From: Haladaptatus sp. DYF46
GTDB lineage: Archaea > Halobacteriota > Halobacteria > Halobacteriales > Haladaptataceae
Assembly: GCF_021083305.1 (NCBI RefSeq)
Contig: NZ_JAJFAY010000001.1
Location: 744,001-808,000, forward strand
Direction of reading: 5' to 3'
Length of the DNA: 64,000 nt
The stretch's first letter is position 1, and every line of letters begins with the position of its first letter. Below, piece by piece: positions 59,330-64,000 of the stretch. The notes beneath the pieces are model-generated. The model was not told the DNA's origin. It was given only the letters and a program-made list of their open reading frames with translations, and searched no databases. The position numbers and the translations under genes are program-made.

Positions 59330-60343
59330 TTATTCTTTCGGTGTGAATGAAACGGGATAAACAACTTTCTTCACATAACCATCATCATCTGCGATATCCC
59401 GTAATGGCGAGTTAGCTGAGAAATTTTCTCGTGGAATTCGGAATGCTGGATGATCTTCTTCTGTTTGGAATACTTCTTCGTTGTTTGCCGCGTGACTGCT
59501 CATTCCTTGGAGAGTCCTCTGAGTATTCAACTGATTCACAATAACACCACCATTATCAACATCACAGCGAAGCTGGGTTGTTAGTGAGTCTTGATTCGTA
59601 GCGTCTGTTCCGTTTACCTCTTGAGAGATGGTGACGGCTCCCTTTTTTGTGGCATCACTAACCAGTATTCGCATGAAGTTGCTCGTGTCGGGTACACCAC
59701 TCACAACAGAACTGCCATGCTCCCATTTCACACTAGCTGTGTTACCGCCTTCTGGCTGATTGCCGGGGTTAACAAATGCACTTATTATGTCCGCTGCATA
59801 GTTGGCATATGAATAATAATTGCTCACTTCGGAAAGGACGAGATTCATCGCGGTCTTTGCAGCTGTCTCATAGTCTGCATCACTACCGCCAGGGTCCGGC
59901 GCCACACCAAGATAGCCTCCAGAAGAGGTGACAGGACGGTAGAAACTACTCGAATTATGATTTTCAATCCCTACTTTTTGATAGAACAACGAATCATCGT
60001 CTTCCCATTCGCCTTTTTTCCGACGTGCCCCACCATGACCACTGATATTGAAATCATGGAAATATGGTGTCCCATCGTTTCGATTGTTATTATCTTCGAA
60101 TGTTCCGTAATACGAGATATTGACGCCAATCTCTTGCGCAATTCTTACTGCACTAACGTATTTTGATGCTCCATTGGAATTCTGTTGTGAAATCGGATAT
60201 CCTCCACCACCGGGGATATCTTCGGGTTCTACTGCAGAACCACTGGTTGTCGTTCCAGCCAGTACACCAAGGTTGGTTGCAGTAAGGCCCGCTGATTTGA
60301 TGATCTTTCGTTTCGAGACTTGAAAGCTATTTTTATCTGTCAT
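59330..60343 (-). CDS. Secreted protein of unknown function
   Basis: The 337-residue protein has a Tat-like signal (SKRKIIKSAGLTATNLGVLAGTTTSGSA), then an acidic mature part rich in N, S and G (GHGGARRKKGEWEDDDSLFYQKVGIENHNSSSFYRPV...). Some haloarchaeal halocin precursors have this general build, but no halocin sequence is recognised. The lipoprotein gene follows 31 bases downstream and could be an immunity or anchoring partner; this is inference. Upstream, 60344-60430 is AT-rich promoter DNA. Confidence 0.62.
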   Translation of the reverse strand: MTDKNSFQVSKRKIIKSAGLTATNLGVLAGTTTSGSAVEPEDIPGGGGYPISQQNSNGASKYVSAVRIAQEIGVNISYYGTFEDNNNRNDGTPYFHDFNISGHGGARRKKGEWEDDDSLFYQKVGIENHNSSSFYRPVTSSGGYLGVAPDPGGSDADYETAAKTAMNLVLSEVSNYYSYANYAADIISAFVNPGNQPEGGNTASVKWEHGSSVVSGVPDTSNFMRILVSDATKKGAVTISQEVNGTDATNQDSLTTQLRCDVDNGGVIVNQLNTQRTLQGMSSHAANNEEVFQTEEDHPAFRIPRENFSANSPLRDIADDDGYVKKVVYPVSFTPKE

Positions 60344-60456
60344 TATTCTAATAATAGATAGAATTCTTTTATACTTATCTTAATTATATTTATATGTATA
60401 TTTGTGAGTCATCTCGGAGCCTCAACGATCAATGAATGTATCTCCGGATTTGTGCC

Positions 60457-60609
60457 AGCACTCCGGCAGTTCTCAATGGTGCGTTCGTCGAGCTGATGGA
60501 GAAAGCGGAGCGGCAAGGGAGCGTGACGGCGGAGGAAATCGCGGAGCTGCTCCACACGGATGAATTGCCTGTCGAAGTCCAAACGAGCTGGTCAGTCGGA
60601 ATCGAGTAA
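60457..60609 (+). pseudogene. 3' half of the DUF7386-like gene, second copy
   Basis: From AVLNGAFVELMEKAERQGSVTAEEIAELLHTDELPVEVQTSWSVGIE to the stop it matches the C-terminal half of the gene at 58543. The front half is missing. The secreted-protein genes at 58879-60343 lie between the two copies, as if inserted or carried in by recombination between them. Confidence 0.7.
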
Positions 60610-60622
60610 ATCGAATAGATTC

Positions 60623-60928
60623 TCACAGTGTGTGGTTTTGCTGGAGAATGCGAATGAGTGCGATTCCAAAAAGGATGCTTATGCCGAGGAATATCATTTG
60701 GAGGCCTGAACCAGGGGCTTCACGAGTTGCAAGCTTAAAAGAGAAGGCTAGACCGATGCAAACTCTCGCTATTTTCAGCGGTGTCGAAATCATTAGTACA
60801 CGATTACGTTTATCGGATTTACATCTTCTGTCAAACAGTAGTACTGGAACGAGCATGAACCGAATACGGAATATCGCTGCGGCTTTGCTGGTTCCACCAG
60901 TCAACGTATCGATCATTATTATCTTCAT
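60623..60928 (-). CDS. Hypothetical two-helix membrane protein
   Basis: The 101-residue frame has a hydrophobic N-terminal stretch (AAAIFRIRFMLVPVLLF) and a C-terminal pair (IARVCIGLAFSFKLATREAPGSGLQMIFLGISILFGIALIRIL). Charged loops carry many arginines. Such a helix pattern suggests a real gene, but no family is recognised and the composition is ambiguous. Confidence 0.4.
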   Translation of the reverse strand: MKIIMIDTLTGGTSKAAAIFRIRFMLVPVLLFDRRCKSDKRNRVLMISTPLKIARVCIGLAFSFKLATREAPGSGLQMIFLGISILFGIALIRILQQNHTL

Positions 60929-60987
60929 TCAGCGTATAGTACATCCAATAGACGGTTATTTTTATCAAACCGGTCGAAGAAACGCTC

Positions 60988-61329
60988 ATGCAAGTGAAAA
61001 GCTATACCGCCACAGGTCCACAATTTTCGGAGCTCAAAGCAGCACTCACCGAGCGGTTTACTCCGGAAGAATCCCACACTGGAGACGGATTCGCGGTGCT
61101 GATGATTGAGGAGTATGAATTTTGGCGAACGAACTCAAATATGCAAGTCACCATAATTCTCGAATCTACTTCTGAGAACTCTTGTCTGGTAAAGCTAACC
61201 GTGGGGGGCGGGGCGAGCGGGATCTTCAACTGGACGTATGGATCGGAAGAAAAAGCACTGCAAAAGATCACACGAGAAATCGAGGAGGTATTTGATGAGT
61301 TCGGGATGACGGCCGAAGGCGATAGTTAG
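60988..61329 (+). CDS. Small soluble protein (DUF6054-like)
   Basis: The 113-residue protein (QVKSYTATGPQFSELKAALTERF...) has the end VKLTVGGGASGIFNWTYGSEEKALQKITREIEEVFDEFG, which resembles DUF6054 (from memory). A glycine-rich turn followed by a long helix is typical. Function is unknown. It stands alone between element debris and the chromosome. Confidence 0.55.
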   Translation: MQVKSYTATGPQFSELKAALTERFTPEESHTGDGFAVLMIEEYEFWRTNSNMQVTIILESTSENSCLVKLTVGGGASGIFNWTYGSEEKALQKITREIEEVFDEFGMTAEGDS

Positions 61330-61610
61330 TGACTACATCAACGCCATTTGCTGCTATTGCCCGTCGCCGACACGCGAAGCGGCTGTCGCGACGATGAATG
61401 CTATGAGGCCGCTCAGAAGGCTCTTTTTCAGGACCATGTGACCGCAATCTCAGGTAGGCAAAAGGGTCCATCGGTGGGAACAGGACAAATAACCCGTAAA
61501 CGGAAACACGTCGAAGTTGGTCGGCCGAAGGAGACCGCATCGGGGGTTCGTTTTCGTTTCAGACGGACCATAACAAAGAACGCAGTCGCCGACGTCGAGA
61601 GTGATTCACG
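61330..61610. other. Intergenic stretch before the LVIVD gene
   Basis: Open frames on both strands cover this stretch, but none has family features or a signal. I see no repeat, no further copy of the tRNA-Trp end and no clear promoter. Confidence 0.35.
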
Positions 61611-62948
61611 ATGATACCAACCGACGATTCATGGACGCGCCGTCGGATGCTTCGGCAGTTCGGTACGCTGCTCGCGGGTTCGTCGCTCGCCGGGTGCGCC
61701 CAAGTGAAAGACGAATCTCGTGAGCGCCAATCCACGACGACAACGACTTCGTCGACGGACTACGACCCCAGTGACGTATCGCTGCGAAAACTGGGCCAAA
61801 CGTACCTCTCGGCGGGTCCTCCCCCGGGTGGGGGTTTTTCAGAGGTTTCGGTTCGGGAGGACGGCAAGTACGCCGTCGTCGGCACCAAGTGGGGGACGAG
61901 CGGGACCTTCCTCGTCGATCTCGGCAACAGGAACGCGCCGAAGCGGGTACACTTTTTGGGGAACTCGGACAATGCGCCGAATCTGGATGTGAAGTTCGAC
62001 GCCCGAGACGGATTGTATCACCGGGCGATAGAGGAGACGTGGCCGGGGAACTTCGAGGTCGTCGATTACGGCCACTCCGCCGGAACGCCGACGAACCCCA
62101 CCGTCGTCGGCACCGTTTCGGACGGCAAGTCACACAACGTGAAACCGCACCCCACGGAACCGGTTCTTTACACGATGAACTACGGGCTGGAGACGAACGG
62201 GTTCGACGTGTACGACGTCTCGGACCCGACGTCTCCCCGGAAAATCGGTTCGCACGGTCCGCAGGGAGCGGGACACGACATCAACGTGGATTCGAAACGG
62301 GAGTTGCTCTGTTGTGCGTACCAGTCGGGGCAGTTCATCGGATTCATCATCTACGATGTGAGCGAACCGCGACATCCGGAGGAAATCGGTCGGTTCGACT
62401 ACGAGAAGCAAAAGCCGTACGACGACGCACAGCTCGGCGAGGAGGCGTTCGGGGCGGCACACCACGGCCATTTCGACCCGCAGCGCGAGTTGCTCGTGTT
62501 CGGTGACGAACGCCCGCAGGGGATCCCGGGCGGCAAACACGTCTTCGATATCGGATGGAAAGACGGTTCACCGGAAAACCCGATTCCGGTCGGGTTTACC
62601 GTCTCGCCGAACGCACAGCACATGACCGGCGACTACGCGAGCCGCTTCGATTGGACGGGTCACCACTTCGATATCGTTTCCGGCGAAGGGGCGACGCTGG
62701 TGGTTGCCGCGGATTGGCACGAGGGGACCGTAGTGTACGACATCACCGATCCGACGAACCCGCACCCCGTGGATCGGTATCCCACTGACGATGGCGTGAA
62801 CGACATCGCGCTCAACGGCGAAGTCAAACAACTCGGGTCGCCGCCGATGGCGTGGAAGGCCGTTTACAACGACGCACGAAACCTCGTCGTCGTGAGCGAC
62901 GTCTTCACCGGCCTCTACACGTTCGAACTGACGCCAGCGTTGAAATAG
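61611..62948 (+). CDS. LVIVD-repeat beta-propeller lipoprotein
   Basis: The 445-residue protein has a Tat signal and lipobox (WTRRRMLRQFGTLLAGSSLAGCAQ). Repeats of the LVIVD type follow: FLVDLGNRNAPKRVHFL, FEVVDYGHSAGTPTNPTVVGTV, FDVYDVSDPTSPRKIGSHG, FIIYDVSEPRHPEEIGRF and TVVYDITDPTNPHPVDRY. These blades form a surface beta-propeller with many histidines. The partner is unknown. High GC marks the return to normal chromosome. Confidence 0.82.
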   Translation: MIPTDDSWTRRRMLRQFGTLLAGSSLAGCAQVKDESRERQSTTTTTSSTDYDPSDVSLRKLGQTYLSAGPPPGGGFSEVSVREDGKYAVVGTKWGTSGTFLVDLGNRNAPKRVHFLGNSDNAPNLDVKFDARDGLYHRAIEETWPGNFEVVDYGHSAGTPTNPTVVGTVSDGKSHNVKPHPTEPVLYTMNYGLETNGFDVYDVSDPTSPRKIGSHGPQGAGHDINVDSKRELLCCAYQSGQFIGFIIYDVSEPRHPEEIGRFDYEKQKPYDDAQLGEEAFGAAHHGHFDPQRELLVFGDERPQGIPGGKHVFDIGWKDGSPENPIPVGFTVSPNAQHMTGDYASRFDWTGHHFDIVSGEGATLVVAADWHEGTVVYDITDPTNPHPVDRYPTDDGVNDIALNGEVKQLGSPPMAWKAVYNDARNLVVVSDVFTGLYTFELTPALK

Positions 62949-63012
62949 ATCGCCCGGAAGGTGTACTAGCCGCGAGAAAGTGACCGACGTCTCCGTTTTC
63001 GGTCGACGGGAG

Positions 63013-63585
63013 TTATCGCCCGACGACGGCCCTTTTCAGTTCCGCGACGACCGGCGCGCCGTCGATCAGCCACAGGAGGAACACGCAGAAGTACGGCGCG
63101 AGGTAGATGCCGATTATCATCAGCTGTTTTTCCGTCGAGAGCGAGTGGAAGAACGCGCCGATGATGTGGAACGCGCGGTCAAACAGCGACACTTCGTGGC
63201 CGTAGGGCGGAAGGGTCACGACGGGCCACAGTACGCGGTCGAACGGCGACCGATGGTGCTCTATCATGGCCATGAGGATGTCGCCGACGAGGTGGGACCA
63301 GTAGCCGACGGCGAAGGCGGCGGCGACGGCGGCGCGGTTTTTGTACAGGCCGACGGCGAGTACTAACAGTCCGATCGGAATCGCCACGAACACCGAGTGG
63401 GCGACGGAGTACCCCTGCGGGAACAGGTGGAGTCCCCACGAGAGGGGTTTATCCACGAGGTCGGGCAACTGGGTTCCGAAGAGGAGGGCGAGCACTGCCT
63501 GTGCGGACGGCGGTGCGCGCGTCCACACGCGGTGGCCGAGCGAATACAGGGTGTACCCGAACGCGGCGTGTCCCCACGGCATCAT
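63013..63585 (-). CDS. Membrane-bound metal-dependent hydrolase (DUF457-like)
   Basis: The 190-residue protein begins MPWGHAAFGYTLYSLGHRV and has four to five membrane helices. Conserved polar residues sit at helix ends (LFGTQLPDLVDKPLSW, SVAHSVFVAIP, YWSHLVGDILMAMIEHH), the layout of the YdjM/LexA-regulated DUF457 family. The PD, HS and SHLxGD motifs would bind metal. The substrate is unknown. Confidence 0.75.
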   Translation of the reverse strand: MMPWGHAAFGYTLYSLGHRVWTRAPPSAQAVLALLFGTQLPDLVDKPLSWGLHLFPQGYSVAHSVFVAIPIGLLVLAVGLYKNRAAVAAAFAVGYWSHLVGDILMAMIEHHRSPFDRVLWPVVTLPPYGHEVSLFDRAFHIIGAFFHSLSTEKQLMIIGIYLAPYFCVFLLWLIDGAPVVAELKRAVVGR

Positions 63586-63825
63586 CGGGATCTCACCGCC
63601 TGACGGGCGCGGACGCGACGGAACGGACGGGACGAACCGGACGTTCGTATCGGCTCCCTGTCTGAATATCTCATCACCCTGTAGGTAGTAAGTCGAGGGT
63701 TAAAAAGTTCGGAGAACTAGCTGTCCGTTCGTCGAACTGCCGATGAACGAGGGGGATACCGATGCGTCAGGAAAACTCGATGACTGTCGCTGTCGGCGGG
63801 ATGACCCGTGTGAGATGAAGGCCGT
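63586..63825. other. Intergenic stretch, 240 bases
   Basis: It separates the DUF457-like gene from the convergent-side end of the next minus-strand gene. No gene is seen. AAAGTTCGG near 63706 and a GC-rich palindromic stretch are the only features, and neither is clear enough to name. Confidence 0.3.
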
Positions 63826-64000
63826 CTACTCTTTCACGACGACTTTGCCGTTCGCGTCGACGGTCACTTCGTACACGTCGTAGTGGAAGGTGATGGAGAC
63901 GTTGTCCCGTGCATCCCCGTAACGGCGGGTTCGGAACAGCGCGTCGATGGCGTCGCAGTTGACGACGGCGTGGAGCGGTTGCATCCGGTTCGGTTCCGCA
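63826..64000 (-). CDS. HalOD1-domain protein, 3' part only
   Basis: The last 57 codons read AEPNRMQPLHAVVNCDAIDALFRTRRYGDARDNVSITFHYDVYEVTVDANGKVVVKE. This is the second half of a HalOD1 domain (the LxxVVNxDAIDALF and VSITFHYDVYEVTVDxNGxVVV strands). The gene starts beyond the window end. HalOD1 proteins are haloarchaeal output domains of signalling pathways. Confidence 0.75.
   Translation of the reverse strand, partial: AEPNRMQPLHAVVNCDAIDALFRTRRYGDARDNVSITFHYDVYEVTVDANGKVVVKE

Noticed and set aside
59330-60343. Known halocin precursor
   Set aside because: The Tat-like signal and partner gene are suggestive, but no halocin sequence or cysteine-rich mature peptide is visible.
60610-61610. 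A third copy of the tRNA-Trp end marking the debris limit
   Set aside because: No match to the CCCTCCGACCCCAT core was found in this stretch by eye.
61348-61614. Open frames on both strands before the LVIVD gene
   Set aside because: Neither has a signal, domain or plausible start; composition fits chance frames.
1-64000. CRISPR array
   Set aside because: No regularly spaced short repeats were seen; the repeats present are operators, promoter motifs or duplications.
1-64000. Complete insertion sequence with transposase
   Set aside because: No DDE, IS200/IS605 or TnpB-like product is encoded; the inverted repeats at 48085 and 40030 lack a transposase.

Overview
The window is chromosomal DNA of a haloarchaeon (class Halobacteria). 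The evidence is high GC with acidic proteins, HalOD1 domains, a tRNA-Trp with the haloarchaeal intron, an IMP dehydrogenase and many Halobacteria-specific small proteins. I cannot fix the genus by eye. DUF numbers below are given from memory of the families and should be read as tentative labels.

Positions 1-21207 are ordinary chromosome with some interesting islands. They hold an RND/MMPL transporter with a TrmB-type regulator, two membrane proteins, a small gene behind a double iron-box operator, a DUF1998 helicase, and a CHAT-protease-like module (HalOD1/DUF7504 protein, CHAT protein, DUF7503 micro-membrane protein). A ferritin-like protein, a [2Fe-2S] ferredoxin, a DCC thiol protein, an aminotransferase, a PRC-barrel protein and a TrkA-N/DHH phosphoesterase follow. 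Next come tRNA-Lys with a duplicated 3' end (an old integration scar), an orphan DNA methyltransferase, guaB, two conserved haloarchaeal proteins and tRNA-Trp.

Positions 21195-56874 look like one integrated element of about 36 kb in the tRNA-Trp 3' end. A 14-base copy of the tRNA end lies 60 bases after a tyrosine recombinase gene. From left to right the element holds: (a) a plus-strand module with zinc, DUF4326 and DUF7845-like proteins, then a hairpin-rich gap that could be an origin; (b) a TumE/TumA-type toxin-antitoxin pair; (c) a tightly overlapping minus-strand cassette of twelve genes (36592 to 25870) encoding signal-peptide surface proteins, a set of small membrane proteins and a P-loop ATPase, which recalls pleolipovirus or membrane-vesicle elements; (d) cargo: AbrB protein, Tat-exported beta-helix protein, orphan D12 adenine methylase, then an AT-rich island with a four-gene operon led by a single histone-fold protein, several HTH and membrane genes, repeats, broken rhomboid-like genes and an HEPN-like gene; (e) the repressor, PadR-like, J-domain and integrase end.

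Positions 56909-60609 carry the debris of a second, related element: the start of the same surface-protein gene, an AbrB paralogue, a fused TumE-TumA gene, the same intergenic repeat region and one and a half copies of a small gene. From 61611 the chromosome resumes with an LVIVD-repeat lipoprotein, a DUF457-type membrane protein and the end of a HalOD1 protein.
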